A stretch of DNA of 64,000 bases from an uncultured Pseudomonadales bacterium. Lineage in GTDB: Bacteria; Pseudomonadota; Gammaproteobacteria; Pseudomonadales; Pseudohongiellaceae. This document shows, piece after piece, positions 40,210 through 49,943 of this stretch. The notes beneath the pieces are model-generated. The model was not told the DNA's origin. It was given only the letters and a program-made list of their open reading frames with translations, and searched no databases. The position numbers were made by a program, and so were the translations under genes. The DNA lies in contig CAMYOK010000014.1 in NCBI GenBank assembly GCA_947259995.1, positions 1-64,000 on the forward strand, given 5' to 3'. Positions within the stretch are counted from its first letter, which is position 1. Each line of letters opens with the position of its first letter.

Positions 40210-40543
40210 GTAATTGATCCTAACTATTAGTGCGAAGACTCTACCACTGTAGTTGAAGAAGGGTCAAATAGATTAGCTCCATCTTGATCACACACAAAGC
40301 GCTGATGTGGTGCGCTGGCCTCCCGAATGATCTGGATTACAGAGTGCATCACGATGGCGGTGATCAGTGTACCGCGACCAGCAAACTCGGCCAGGCCTGC
40401 CCGGTACGGCTGACCAAGAGGGCTGCGATCATGACGCCAACGTTCGCCATCATGCCATTGCGTGAACATTTCCAGCTCGCATTCAGATTGATGTCGCTGC
40501 TGTGAAAGCGCTACAACATGGCATCCTATCGTATGGGGATTCC
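40210..40543. other. gap with no supported gene
   Basis: About 330 bp left of the TnpB remnant. It must contain the promoter of the second czc operon. An 80-codon frame on the minus strand shows no known motif and no ribosome binding site, so I do not call it. Confidence 0.3.
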
Positions 40544-40715
40544 TTACGTGGCCAGAGCCGCACTGGGTGACTTACTCTTGCGATATAGCACAGCTTCCTG
40601 CTTCAACGAGTCGTCCAACGACGTCTCTCCACAGGCTAAGTCCTGCCGTCCTCGGGCTAAAATATTAATCGCCGCAATCACATCGGCATTGCCATGATGC
40701 CCGCTAGAGCGCCAA
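40544..40715 (-). pseudogene. TnpB (IS200/IS605 family) C-terminal remnant
   Basis: Reading left, the frame gives SSGHHGNADVIAAINILARG, then RQDLACGETSLDDSLKQEA, and ends at TAA 40546-40544. NADVIAAINILARG is the conserved C-terminal region of TnpB after the zinc finger, which includes the last RuvC residue (D). The Cys of the preceding zinc finger has become Ser, and the rest of the gene is missing, so this is debris of an RNA-guided nuclease transposon gene. It lies near the right junction of the block that splits the czcC-like gene. Confidence 0.75.
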
Positions 40716-40830
40716 AATCTTTACTTGTGAGCCTAATGAATACCCACTAACCATTTGAATTAAAGAGATATTTAATACACTTTCTGGGCGCGGGCTGCTA
40801 ACTATCGTCAACCCAACCCCAGATATTCAG

Positions 40831-41562
40831 ATGTCAACTTATGGGTTATCGGTGCAACTTATGGGTTTCCCCACATTGATTAGAGCACGCAACGCTGAAC
40901 AAGCCGCCACCTATTTGGAAAGCTGTCGACTGCGCCTATCTAACATGGAGGCGGAAAATAACCCTCGATTTGAAGGCGCATCCTCAGAGCTACTAGCTGT
41001 GGCGCAGTCGAGTTCAATCGAGTCGTTTTTCGCTGACATGAAATCTAACCCCAACATCTAAATATTCACCGACGAGTCTCGATTATTAGAAGCTGAGTTG
41101 CGTCAAGCTCAGGAAAAACAGCAAAGTGATATTGAGTGGACGGCAGGGATTAGACACCTACGTGAGTTCAATGAGACAGGATTTGTGATCGGCGTATCGA
41201 TCCCACTTATGAGTAAGTCCAGAGCCTCTGGAAGCATCAGGACCGCGCAGGCTAATCTTCAAGTAGTCGAAATCAGACGAACTACGAGCGTAAACAGACT
41301 TGTTGGTGAAATCTCCTCAGTACACAAAGAGCTTCAGCAAGCTATCTCCGAAGTCGACAGCCTTCGATCAGAAGTGATCCCCCTACTTAATAGCGCTATG
41401 CAAGATACCAGACAAGCTTACCTTGTAGGTAGCTACAGTTATCTGGAGCTCATCAGTGCACAGCAAGAATACCTAGATGCACAGTTTGCGTTGATAAACA
41501 GCGCAACCAACACCCACAAATTCAGAACGGAAATTGAGCGGCTGAGTGGTGTAAGCACGTAG
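40831..41562 (+). pseudogene. czcC-like gene, C-terminal half
   Basis: Recognisable family sequence begins near 40882 (ARNAEQAATYLESCRLRLSN), runs through a TAA at 41059-41061, and continues EAELRQAQEKQQSDIEWTAG, FVIGVSIPLMSKSR and SYSYLELISAQQEYLDAQ to the end at 41562. This is the second half of a CzcC/TolC protein and begins in the family alignment where the fragment at 32849-33412 stops. The matching adaptor and pump genes are absent downstream. Confidence 0.82.
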
Positions 41563-41572
41563 CCAAGCAAAT

Positions 41573-42859
41573 TTAACAAGTATTTTTACTACTTTTATCC
41601 GCCATAACAAGTAAAGGCGCAAAACCACCACCCGGTGTGCGAAAATTCGTTGCTTGCCCTTCATACAACCTTGCAGCGCCAATCAGTACGTTACCTTTAT
41701 AGGTGTAGAGGCGCACATCAATCTTAAGAAATTGTTTCTCTCCATTCACTACAACCAAACGTTTGGACGGCGGAATATAGGCCTGAGCAATGTAATCACT
41801 TGTGAGAATTTGTTCATAGGTTCCCTTTGTGAGCTTGCTACCACGATAGACACCTTTACTCCCATGACCTGCAACAGGTTTAAAGAACCATTCTCGCCGT
41901 TCTTTCCAAAGAGACGCGGCATTGCTTGATGTCACTAGTACCGAGCGAGGAACACCTAGACGAAGTAATTCAATATTTCCAGCTGATAACCCCCATCTGT
42001 CGAGAAGAACTGCGTCAGTCAATAAGGACAAATTACGCTTGTCTGCGAAAAGAGCGTGGACCAATGGGTTAGGTGTGATAACGACACTTCCTGTTAGCCA
42101 TGCTTGTCGTAAAGCTTTATGACTCGGGTCATCTAGACTAAAATCCACTAACCGGTTATAGACCATGTCGATAGGTTTACCGTTCCCATAGAGCACCTCG
42201 TTTTCATAATGCAAATCGCTCGGTGAAAGTATTACAGCCTCTATCCCGTTTCTCTGTATAAGCTGTCTTGCCAATTTGAACTCAGGATAAAGATATTGTT
42301 CGGTTGGTTGATCATCAACTATTGCAATAGTCGAAGGTCTGCCTTTACCATTTTTTTTCAGCCACTCACTTTCAAATTGATCGATGACTCCCTCATCAAA
42401 ATCGTCGGCCCATTCAGTGCTTACTGTTTCACCGCAACATTGATGTTGCCCGCGAGACAATACTGCATTTAGGAAGGCCCCTCCCGCATTGGTGTTAATT
42501 TCAATGAGCTGTGGTCCATGTTCACTTAGATGGAAGTCATAGCCCATAAACACACCGGCAGCCTTGGAGTCGGATTGAGCTGTGCTTGGGGCCCAGGACA
42601 TCACTTGCTCGCGATATCCGCTGAGCATCGAAGCCTCTTCGATCGCTCGTACAATGGCTTGCATTTTATCCAGATCGCGTTTTGGAACGAATACCGACGT
42701 GGAAGAAAAATATTGTTGCCAAGCTGGACTTTCCAGCATTTCCTCTGCGTCATCGCCTAACTGATTCGCAAGGAAGCCGATGAGCAATTCACGATCTAGC
42801 GTAACGCAGCTACAATGTTCGTTTAACTGCTCTAAAATAGTAGGCTCTATGTTTGTCAC
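41573..42859 (-). CDS. ATP-grasp-like enzyme, function unknown
   Basis: A 428-aa protein with ATP-grasp features: LIEINTNAGGAFLNAVLS, a nucleotide-binding WFFKPVAGHGSKGVYRGSK loop, and a late VRLYTYKGNVLIGAARLYEG segment followed by FRTPGGGFAPLLV. These recall glutathionylspermidine-synthetase-like or peptide-ligase ATP-grasp proteins. It has no signal peptide and acts in the cytoplasm. It stands alone between the broken czcC half, with which it converges, and the cus operon. Making a thiol or metal-binding peptide is an attractive but unproven role. Confidence 0.6.
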   Translation of the reverse strand: MTNIEPTILEQLNEHCSCVTLDRELLIGFLANQLGDDAEEMLESPAWQQYFSSTSVFVPKRDLDKMQAIVRAIEEASMLSGYREQVMSWAPSTAQSDSKAAGVFMGYDFHLSEHGPQLIEINTNAGGAFLNAVLSRGQHQCCGETVSTEWADDFDEGVIDQFESEWLKKNGKGRPSTIAIVDDQPTEQYLYPEFKLARQLIQRNGIEAVILSPSDLHYENEVLYGNGKPIDMVYNRLVDFSLDDPSHKALRQAWLTGSVVITPNPLVHALFADKRNLSLLTDAVLLDRWGLSAGNIELLRLGVPRSVLVTSSNAASLWKERREWFFKPVAGHGSKGVYRGSKLTKGTYEQILTSDYIAQAYIPPSKRLVVVNGEKQFLKIDVRLYTYKGNVLIGAARLYEGQATNFRTPGGGFAPLLVMADKSSKNTC

Positions 42860-43049
42860 TTCGTAATTTTCCTTTTAGGATTTTCAGCGTTTGTTGAACC
42901 ATTTCTGTATCAAGTATTACATTGTGTATAAGTCAGAAAACAAAAAATGCGAAAAAAATCGCCTCTTGACAGCAACTTCAGTGTGTAGCTGTGCCGTCAA
43001 TCAGTAATTAGCGAAATTGACGTTGTAGAATTCCTAAGCTGAACTATCT

Positions 43050-46000
43050 TCAACCCACTGTACTCAGCTCATCTTTCAACTGCCAGCGTTGCCAGACAAA
43101 ATATACCGCCGGCAGCACTAATAGCGTAAGAACGAGTGTGCTGATCATGCCGCCGATCATCGGGGCCGCGATGCGCTGCATGACCTCTGAGCCAGTGCCG
43201 TCACCAAGCATGATCGGCAACAAACCGGCCACGATGGCCGTCATGGTCATCACGATCGGACGCAGTCGCCGCAGCGCTCCCTCGCTGATCGCATGCCGCA
43301 ATCCCGCAGGCGTGACGCCGCCCTCCTCGGCCGCGCTTGCAAGGTAGTCATCGCGATGTTGTTTGAGATACACCAACATAATCACCCCGATCTCTACAGC
43401 GATCCCTGCAAGGGCGATTAGGCCTACGGCGACAGCAACGGACAGATTGAAACCCAAGTACCAGAGCAGCCAGCTACTGCCGGCGATAGACATCGGCAGC
43501 GTCGCGAGCACGATCAGCACCTCGCCCACACGATTGAACGCGAGGTAGAGCAGGAAGGCGATGATCGCGATGGTCAATGGCACTACGATCTTCAAGCGCT
43601 CTAGCGCACGCTCCATGTACTCGTATTGACCCGACCACGACAGCGTATAGCCGGCCGGTAGCGTGATATTGTCCCGAAGGAATTCGCGCGCACCGGAAAC
43701 GTAGGTGCCGACGTCGATATCCTCGATATCCACATACACCCACCCGGTCGGACGCGCATTCTCGCTCTTGATCATAGGTGGCCCATCCTCGATGCTAATA
43801 TGCGCGACATCACTTAATGGGATACGTACTCCCGTTGGTGAAATAACGGGCAGACTGCGAATACTCTCCAGGGAGTCGCGCAGCTCACGAGGGTAGCGCA
43901 GATTGATCGGGAAACGCTGCAAGCCCTCGATGGTCTCCGCCACGTTGAGCCCACCAACGGCGCCGGCCACGATCGCCTGCACGTCGGCAATATTAAGGCC
44001 AAGACGCGCGGCGCTTAGACGATCGATATCGACGACAACATAGCGCCCGCCGACAACGCGCTCTGCGTAAACACTCGCTGTCCCCGCATAGTCGGCGAGG
44101 AGCGTTTCGATCTCTTTGCCTAGCGCTTGCACCCTCTCGAGATCCGGCCCGCCTATCTTGATCCCAACCGGTGTCTTTATCCCAGTGGCGAGCATATCGA
44201 TGCGGGTCTTAATCGGCATCACCCACACGTTCGTGACACCGGGCAGTTGCACTTTCTGCGCGATCTCCTCACGAATAGACTGCATCGTCATCCCAGCGCG
44301 CCATTGCGACTCTGGTTTGATGTGGATCAGCGTCTCGATCATCGTGAGCGGGGCGGGGTCTGTGGCGGTCTCTGCCCGACCAATTTTCCCGAACACAGTC
44401 TCCACCTCGGGAACCGATTTAATCAGCCTATCGGTCTGCTGCAGCAGTTGCGTCGCCTCCCCTATCGGCAGACCAGGGCGCATCGTTGGCATATACATCC
44501 AGTCGCCCTCGTCCAGCGGCGGCATGAACTCAGAGCCGAGCCTGGACAGGGGCCACGCGGCGGAGAGCATCACCAACACACTCAAGCAAATCACCAACCA
44601 CGGCTGTCGCGTCACGAAGTGAATGAGCGGCCTATAGCACCACGTCAGGAAGCGATTGAGCGGGTTGCGTTGCTCCGCGACGATCCGGCCACGGATGAGA
44701 TAGCCCATGAGTACTGGCACCAGTGTGATCGACAGGAAGGCCGCCACCGCCATCGACCAGGTTTTCGTGAACGCCAGTGGTGCAAACAGCCGGCCCTCCT
44801 GCGCCTCTAAGCTGAACACGGGGAGAAAGCTGAGGGTGATGATCAGCAACGAGAAGAACAGCGGAGAGCCCACTTGGATAGCTGCCTTGGTCACGAGCAC
44901 CCAACGCGCGGCGTCGTCTTTAGGAGGACTCTCCTCCAACTTCTTATGCACGTTCTCGATCATTACGATAGCGCCGTCGACCATTGCGCCGATCGCGATC
45001 GCGATCCCGCCCAGCGACATGATATTCGCGTTGATGCCTTGAAAGCGCATGATGATCAACGCACCGATGATGCCGATAGGCAGCATGAACACGACCACCA
45101 ATGCCGAACGAATGTGGAAGAGAAACAGCAAACACACTAGCGCGACTATCAGAAACTCTTCGAAGAGTGTGCCATAGAGGTTCTCGATCGCGCTGTAGAT
45201 TAAGTGTGAGCGATCGTAGGTCGTAACCACCTCTACGCCAGCAGGCAAGCCGCTGCGCAGCTGTTCAAGCTTAGCCTCTACTGCGGCAATCGTGGCGAGG
45301 GGATTCTCACCACTGCGCAATATGACGACCCCGCCCACGACCTCGCCCTCGCCGTTGAGCTCCGCGACGCCACGGCGCAGTTGCGGCCCCAGTCCGATGT
45401 CGGCCACGTCCCCCAATAATACCGGCGTGCCGTTGGCGTTCACTTTGATGGGAATCTGTTGCAGGTCTTCGATACCCTGAATATACCCCGTGGCCCGCAC
45501 CATGAATTCGGTCTCAGCCATCTCGATAACAGAACCGCCCACCTCGCGGTTGCCGTTACGAATCGCATCTCTGATCTGGGTCAGGCTTATGTCGAAGGCG
45601 TAAAGCTGATCCGGGTCCACTACCACCTGATACTGCTTCACCATGCCTCCGATGCTCGCGACCTCCGAGACACCGTTGACGGTCTGTAGCTCAAACTTCA
45701 GGAACCAGTCTTGAATGGAGCGCAGTTGTGAGAGGTCATGCTGCCCACTGCGATCCACGAGTGCGTACTCATAGATCCAGCCTACTCCCGTCGCATCGGG
45801 GCCAAGGGCCGGTGCAACACTATCGGGAAGCGCCGCACTGACTTGATTCAGATACTCGAGCACGCGACTACGCGCCCAGTATTGATCGGTCCCGTCGGCG
45901 AAGATTATGTAGACGTACGAGTCGCCAAAGAAAGAATAACCGCGCACCGTCTGCGCACCCGGCACCGACAGCATCGCCGTGGTGAGGGGGTACGTCACTT

Positions 46001-46190
46001 GATCCTCGACCACCTGCGGCGCCTGCCCAGGGAAGGGGGTCCGAATGATGACCTGAACGTCGGAGAGATCCGGCAGGGCGTCTACCGGCATATCGCGAAA
46101 ATTCTGCACGCCCAACAGCGTCAAGATCAATGCCAGCGATATAACAAGTCCGCGATTCGCGATGGATTGCCTGATGATGAAAGCGATCAT
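43050..46190 (-). CDS. cusA: CusA-type Cu(I)/Ag(I) RND efflux pump
   Basis: A 1046-aa heavy-metal RND pump. TM4 has AIAIGAMVDGAIVMIENVHKK, with D405 at the same position as in E. coli CusA, and the motif is the HME-4 (monovalent Cu/Ag) type, unlike the two CzcA-type pumps in the window. The start overlaps the end of the adaptor gene by 4 bp. It exports Cu(I)/Ag(I) from periplasm to outside through CusC. Confidence 0.93.
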   Translation of the reverse strand: MIAFIIRQSIANRGLVISLALILTLLGVQNFRDMPVDALPDLSDVQVIIRTPFPGQAPQVVEDQVTYPLTTAMLSVPGAQTVRGYSFFGDSYVYIIFADGTDQYWARSRVLEYLNQVSAALPDSVAPALGPDATGVGWIYEYALVDRSGQHDLSQLRSIQDWFLKFELQTVNGVSEVASIGGMVKQYQVVVDPDQLYAFDISLTQIRDAIRNGNREVGGSVIEMAETEFMVRATGYIQGIEDLQQIPIKVNANGTPVLLGDVADIGLGPQLRRGVAELNGEGEVVGGVVILRSGENPLATIAAVEAKLEQLRSGLPAGVEVVTTYDRSHLIYSAIENLYGTLFEEFLIVALVCLLFLFHIRSALVVVFMLPIGIIGALIIMRFQGINANIMSLGGIAIAIGAMVDGAIVMIENVHKKLEESPPKDDAARWVLVTKAAIQVGSPLFFSLLIITLSFLPVFSLEAQEGRLFAPLAFTKTWSMAVAAFLSITLVPVLMGYLIRGRIVAEQRNPLNRFLTWCYRPLIHFVTRQPWLVICLSVLVMLSAAWPLSRLGSEFMPPLDEGDWMYMPTMRPGLPIGEATQLLQQTDRLIKSVPEVETVFGKIGRAETATDPAPLTMIETLIHIKPESQWRAGMTMQSIREEIAQKVQLPGVTNVWVMPIKTRIDMLATGIKTPVGIKIGGPDLERVQALGKEIETLLADYAGTASVYAERVVGGRYVVVDIDRLSAARLGLNIADVQAIVAGAVGGLNVAETIEGLQRFPINLRYPRELRDSLESIRSLPVISPTGVRIPLSDVAHISIEDGPPMIKSENARPTGWVYVDIEDIDVGTYVSGAREFLRDNITLPAGYTLSWSGQYEYMERALERLKIVVPLTIAIIAFLLYLAFNRVGEVLIVLATLPMSIAGSSWLLWYLGFNLSVAVAVGLIALAGIAVEIGVIMLVYLKQHRDDYLASAAEEGGVTPAGLRHAISEGALRRLRPIVMTMTAIVAGLLPIMLGDGTGSEVMQRIAAPMIGGMISTLVLTLLVLPAVYFVWQRWQLKDELSTVG

Positions 46191-47695
46191 GGCTGCGCTT
46201 CCTGTGTCGCGATATTAATTATCTGATAACCACCTTGGTCAGCACGTTGAAACGTAAAATCGACCACGTCGCCCACACTCAGTTGCGCGGCGGTCACAGG
46301 TGCCGCGAGCTGAAAGCTCATCACCATGGGGGGCCACGACAGTGCCGGAACAGCTTGATGAGAGAGGGTGAGCGAGGCACCGGGTGTTATCTGAGTAATC
46401 TCGCCCACAGTGGTATACATGGGCGCATCGACTGCGGCCATATTGGCAGCGGACGCAGAAGCAACATCTGACTGCGCGGATGAGTCCGAAGTCACTTCGC
46501 TTAATCGAGAGAACGCCTGCTCCCCGTTCGCCTCGGAGTCCAAGAGGAACTGGCCAGAAGTCACGACGGTGTCCCCTTGCTCTAGGCCGCTGATGATCTC
46601 TAGGCGCGTGCCGTTGGCAATGCCAGTGCGCACCACGACGGGCTTAAACCGCCCCTCACCTAGGGCCTGGATAACGCGGTCTCCGTTGCCAGAACGAATG
46701 ACCGCCTCGCGCGGCACCGTTAGCACATCGAGCTTTGGCACCCCTGCGATACTAAGCCTCGCGAACATGTCGGGCCGGAGTCGGCCTGCACCGTTGAGCA
46801 CCAGAAGCCGCACCCGCAAACTACGTGTGGTGGCGTCCAGACTCGGATAAATATAATCGATCGTGGAATTCCAGAGCTCCCCAGGGTAGGCCGAGAAGCT
46901 GATCTGGGCAGCCTGTCCCACTTGCACCCAAGCCGAGAGAGACTCGAATACCTCGGCTTCGACCCACACCGTATCCAGCGATGCCAGAGTTGCTATGACG
47001 GTGCCAGGAGTCACGTAACTGCCCTCGCGCACGCCGATCTGCGTGACTACGGCATCCTTCTCGGCGCGTACGGATAGACGATTGCTGATACTGGTCGTCT
47101 CTTCCAGCGTGGCTACCTGCTCGCTCGTGAACCCGAGTGACATCAGGCGCTCCCGTGCCACAGACCTTAGGGATGCATTGTTCGAGGCACGCGCGGAAAG
47201 ATACTCGCGCTGCGCACTCACCAACGCCGGCGAGAACAATTCATAGAGTACATCGCCGGCAAAAACAGCCTCACCCTCAGTGGCCAGATTGAAGATCTCC
47301 AACCAACCCTCGGCGCGTGTATGCAACTTCTGGAGGCTGGACTGATCCCATTGGACTATCCCTACCGCGTCGATGTTCGGCGCGAAGTTCTCGCGAACTA
47401 CGACGTCCGTGCGCAGGCCTAAGTTTTGTAGGATGGCAGACGACACCGTGATCGTGTCCGAAGATTCATAGACCGGTATCAACGGCATACCCATAGGCGA
47501 CAGGCCCGGCTCATCGCGCCTGTAGTTCGCGTCCATCGGGGCTACCCAGTACAGGGGCAGACGGGAATCTGAGTTCGTTGAGGCTGGCGCAGCCATGCCT
47601 GTCATGTCCATGTCGTCTCTAGCCATAAACCAGAGAGCAACAACGCTAACCAGGACGAGTGCTACTGCGAATATCGATATTAATTTTGTGTTCAT
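46187..47695 (-). CDS. cusB: CusB membrane fusion protein with fused CusF domain
   Basis: A 502-aa adaptor. After an N-terminal membrane anchor comes a heavy-metal-binding YHS-like segment (YWVAPMDANYRRDEPGLSPM, then GMPLIPVYE), the lipoyl and barrel domains, then a C-terminal CusF-like domain. In it SHQAVPALSWPPMVMS has H, W, M, M at the spacing of the CusF Cu(I)/Ag(I) ligands (H36, W44, M47, M49 in E. coli). CusF is a separate protein in E. coli; here it is covalently tied to the adaptor. Overlaps CusC and CusA genes by 4 bp each. Confidence 0.92.
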   Translation of the reverse strand: MNTKLISIFAVALVLVSVVALWFMARDDMDMTGMAAPASTNSDSRLPLYWVAPMDANYRRDEPGLSPMGMPLIPVYESSDTITVSSAILQNLGLRTDVVVRENFAPNIDAVGIVQWDQSSLQKLHTRAEGWLEIFNLATEGEAVFAGDVLYELFSPALVSAQREYLSARASNNASLRSVARERLMSLGFTSEQVATLEETTSISNRLSVRAEKDAVVTQIGVREGSYVTPGTVIATLASLDTVWVEAEVFESLSAWVQVGQAAQISFSAYPGELWNSTIDYIYPSLDATTRSLRVRLLVLNGAGRLRPDMFARLSIAGVPKLDVLTVPREAVIRSGNGDRVIQALGEGRFKPVVVRTGIANGTRLEIISGLEQGDTVVTSGQFLLDSEANGEQAFSRLSEVTSDSSAQSDVASASAANMAAVDAPMYTTVGEITQITPGASLTLSHQAVPALSWPPMVMSFQLAAPVTAAQLSVGDVVDFTFQRADQGGYQIINIATQEAQP

Positions 47696-48999
47696 TGTGA
47701 CTCTCCACTTGGCCAGAGACGGCCACCCGTTAGGCTGTCGATTTGCGCCAGGACGATGAAGCGTTCGGCATAGGTGCTGCGGAGCAGCAATTGTGTGTCG
47801 AGCAGCTCTTCCTGGGCATCTACCAGTTCGTTGAAGTCGCCACCGCCTCCTTCGTAGCTAGCGAGATTGGCCTTCAGCAGGCGTGTAGCACTAGGCAGCA
47901 GTTCGTTCTCGATGAGTCGAATCTTATGGGCTGCCTGTTTGTAGTTCGACAGATGAGACTCGAGCTGGGAGAGCAGCTCGTCGCGTTTACTCTGCGCCTC
48001 CATCCGCACACTGTGCAGCGTATAGGCAGCCGCGGACTTACGCGCCGTGCGTTTCCCGAAATCCAGAGGGATATTGAAACTAACCCCCACCTGCAATCTA
48101 AGCGCAGGTTCGTTCCATAACTCGTTGTAGCCGAGATTGAACTGCACATCGGGGTAGTCTTCCTTCTCGGTCAGCCTCTTGCTTAGGAGCGCAGACTGGA
48201 TTTTCGCCTGCAGCTCTAGCAAGGCGGGCTGCGTCTCTAGCAGCCACCGGTCCAATTGTGGCCGTGCTGCCAACTGTGGCCCCTCCAACTCCATCTGTGG
48301 CCTTGGCATTGGCGTAGCGGACGGCTGGCCTAGTAGATAGTTCAAGTGGGACTGCAGCTGCACGCGTTGCTGTTCTAGCACGAGGTGCTGATGCAGCAGT
48401 TTGAGGTCGAAGGTTTGTATCTTGAGCAGATCCTGCTGCGCACCCAGTCCATTGGCATACCGTGTCTGCGTTACCGCAGATTGATCCGCAATGAGCTTGC
48501 GCAGCGCTTCGTTGCTCTCTAGTGCAAAGTGGACGTACCACCACTGCGCCCAAACCTCGCGCACCTCGGCCACTCGGGCATTGCGGTTCTGCGCATAGGT
48601 ATTGAACAGCGCGTCTGTGTCAGCCGCCATCTTCTCGACTTGCAGCTCACGCTTACCCGGCCAGGGAATCGATTGGCTAAGTTGGAAATTCTGCCGCACA
48701 CCCAGCGCATTGCCGAAACCACTCGGAATGATGTCGCCAAACGACGAGGGGGCAATGGAGTAAGTCACGCGGGGGTCCTCTAGCGCACCTGAGCTCTGCA
48801 CCAAGGCCTCGCTCGCCTGGGCGCGCATGCGCACGGACTGAAGACTGGGGTTGCGGGACAATAATACGCTGACTATTTCCTCAAGATCGGCGGACTGAAC
48901 CGGACGCTCCGCCGCCATCAACGGTGAAGTGGCTAGGCTTGCGCCCGCCAGCATGAGCCAACATGCTAAACGTGAACACTTTCTAAAGCGGTAAAACAT
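47692..48999 (-). CDS. cusC: CusC-type outer-membrane channel (TolC family)
   Basis: A 435-aa protein with a signal peptide (LACWLMLAGASLATSPLMAA) and two OEP repeats (FQLSQSIPWPGKRELQVEKM, VQFNLGYNELWNEPALRLQV, then VGVSFNIPLDFGKR). The WPGKRE motif is typical of CusC-like OMFs in cus operons. Forms the outer-membrane duct for CusA. First gene of the cusCBA operon, with the Cys-rich protein gene 72 bp upstream on the same strand. Confidence 0.88.
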   Translation of the reverse strand: MFYRFRKCSRLACWLMLAGASLATSPLMAAERPVQSADLEEIVSVLLSRNPSLQSVRMRAQASEALVQSSGALEDPRVTYSIAPSSFGDIIPSGFGNALGVRQNFQLSQSIPWPGKRELQVEKMAADTDALFNTYAQNRNARVAEVREVWAQWWYVHFALESNEALRKLIADQSAVTQTRYANGLGAQQDLLKIQTFDLKLLHQHLVLEQQRVQLQSHLNYLLGQPSATPMPRPQMELEGPQLAARPQLDRWLLETQPALLELQAKIQSALLSKRLTEKEDYPDVQFNLGYNELWNEPALRLQVGVSFNIPLDFGKRTARKSAAAYTLHSVRMEAQSKRDELLSQLESHLSNYKQAAHKIRLIENELLPSATRLLKANLASYEGGGGDFNELVDAQEELLDTQLLLRSTYAERFIVLAQIDSLTGGRLWPSGESQ

Positions 49000-49071
49000 A
49001 ATATTTCTCCCAATAGAACACAGGCGAGATCACACAAGGATGTGATTGCGCGAAGTAAAACTAGGAGATAT

Positions 49072-49566
49072 TTAAATGCGGAAGCGTTCCGTCGTTAGAT
49101 ATAACGGAGCATTCCCGATCCGCAGCGCGGGATCGGGTGGCACGTCGATGTAATGGAATTTACCGTGAACGAGAATATCGCTCTGGAGGGATAGGCCCCA
49201 GTGTAGAGAGGGATCATCGAATATTTTAACAATGGAGAGTTGGTGCTTTAGAGATGTGCTATTGCTAGTGATCGGCTCATTGTCTGCGCTGTCGTCTAGA
49301 TCGAGTGATACTTCGACTCTGCAACAGTTGCTGAGCATTTCACCGCAAAGTGGATCGTTGTCGTCATCACTAGCATTAGCACCGTCATGAGTCGACGCTT
49401 GACCCTCTGGCATACGATGCAGGGAACCACAGCAGCACTCATCCTGCTTAGTATCCATGTCTGCCATCATCATACACGCATAGCTGGACTGCACGCTGAA
49501 CAACACGCTAAAGAGGGAAAGCAATACGATCCACTTTCTCAGTCCGCTAAGGGTTTTTCTATCCAT
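49072..49566 (-). CDS. Cys/Met-rich exported protein next to cus operon
   Basis: A 164-aa protein with a signal peptide (WIVLLSLFSVLFSVQSSYA) and a mature N-terminus CMMMADMDTKQDECCCGSLH, rich in Cys and Met, then CGEMLSNCCRVEV. The rest is a beta-rich tail. The thiol and Met clusters suggest periplasmic Cu(I)/Ag(I) binding. Proteins of this type often lead cus operons but have no set name. It is probably co-transcribed with cusCBA. Confidence 0.65.
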   Translation of the reverse strand: MDRKTLSGLRKWIVLLSLFSVLFSVQSSYACMMMADMDTKQDECCCGSLHRMPEGQASTHDGANASDDDNDPLCGEMLSNCCRVEVSLDLDDSADNEPITSNSTSLKHQLSIVKIFDDPSLHWGLSLQSDILVHGKFHYIDVPPDPALRIGNAPLYLTTERFRI

Positions 49567-49943
49567 CTTTCAATTTCAACTTTTACCAGATTAAGAGTTT
49601 CAGCTGTACTGGGCAGCAAAGTTACAGGAACTAGTATACTCAATTTAGGCGTGCCTCAACAACTCGACTAGCGTGTTTGCTAGGAGTGAACGCCCACATG
49701 ACGACCGAAACCCAGTCAAATCAAAGCCCTCGTCTCATAACCCCTGCGCCCGTTATCGGGCTCGGTTGGAGCCGCTTGGCATTGAGTTGCCTAGCCTCGA
49801 ACCATTCCCGTTACTCGATTTAGCTGACAAGTCGAGCTTTGGCATAGAGCGAAGATTACAAAATTCTCATCTTACAGTCATCAAGCTGAAAGCCTCGCTC
49901 AGCTACAGTAGCCCCTCACCTTCGTATTCTAAGGGTAAAGTTA
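49567..49943. promoter_or_regulatory. divergent promoter region, cus operon / copper oxidase operon
   Basis: A 377-bp spacer between two divergent copper operons, so both promoters should be here. AAGGGT stands before the oxidase start at 49944. No MerR-type dyad with 19-bp spacing was found, and no two-component regulator is encoded in the window, so control may come from elsewhere. Confidence 0.4.

Noticed and set aside
40227-40469. 80-codon minus-strand frame upstream of the second His-rich gene
   Set aside because: No known motif, no start signal and position in a promoter region next to debris.
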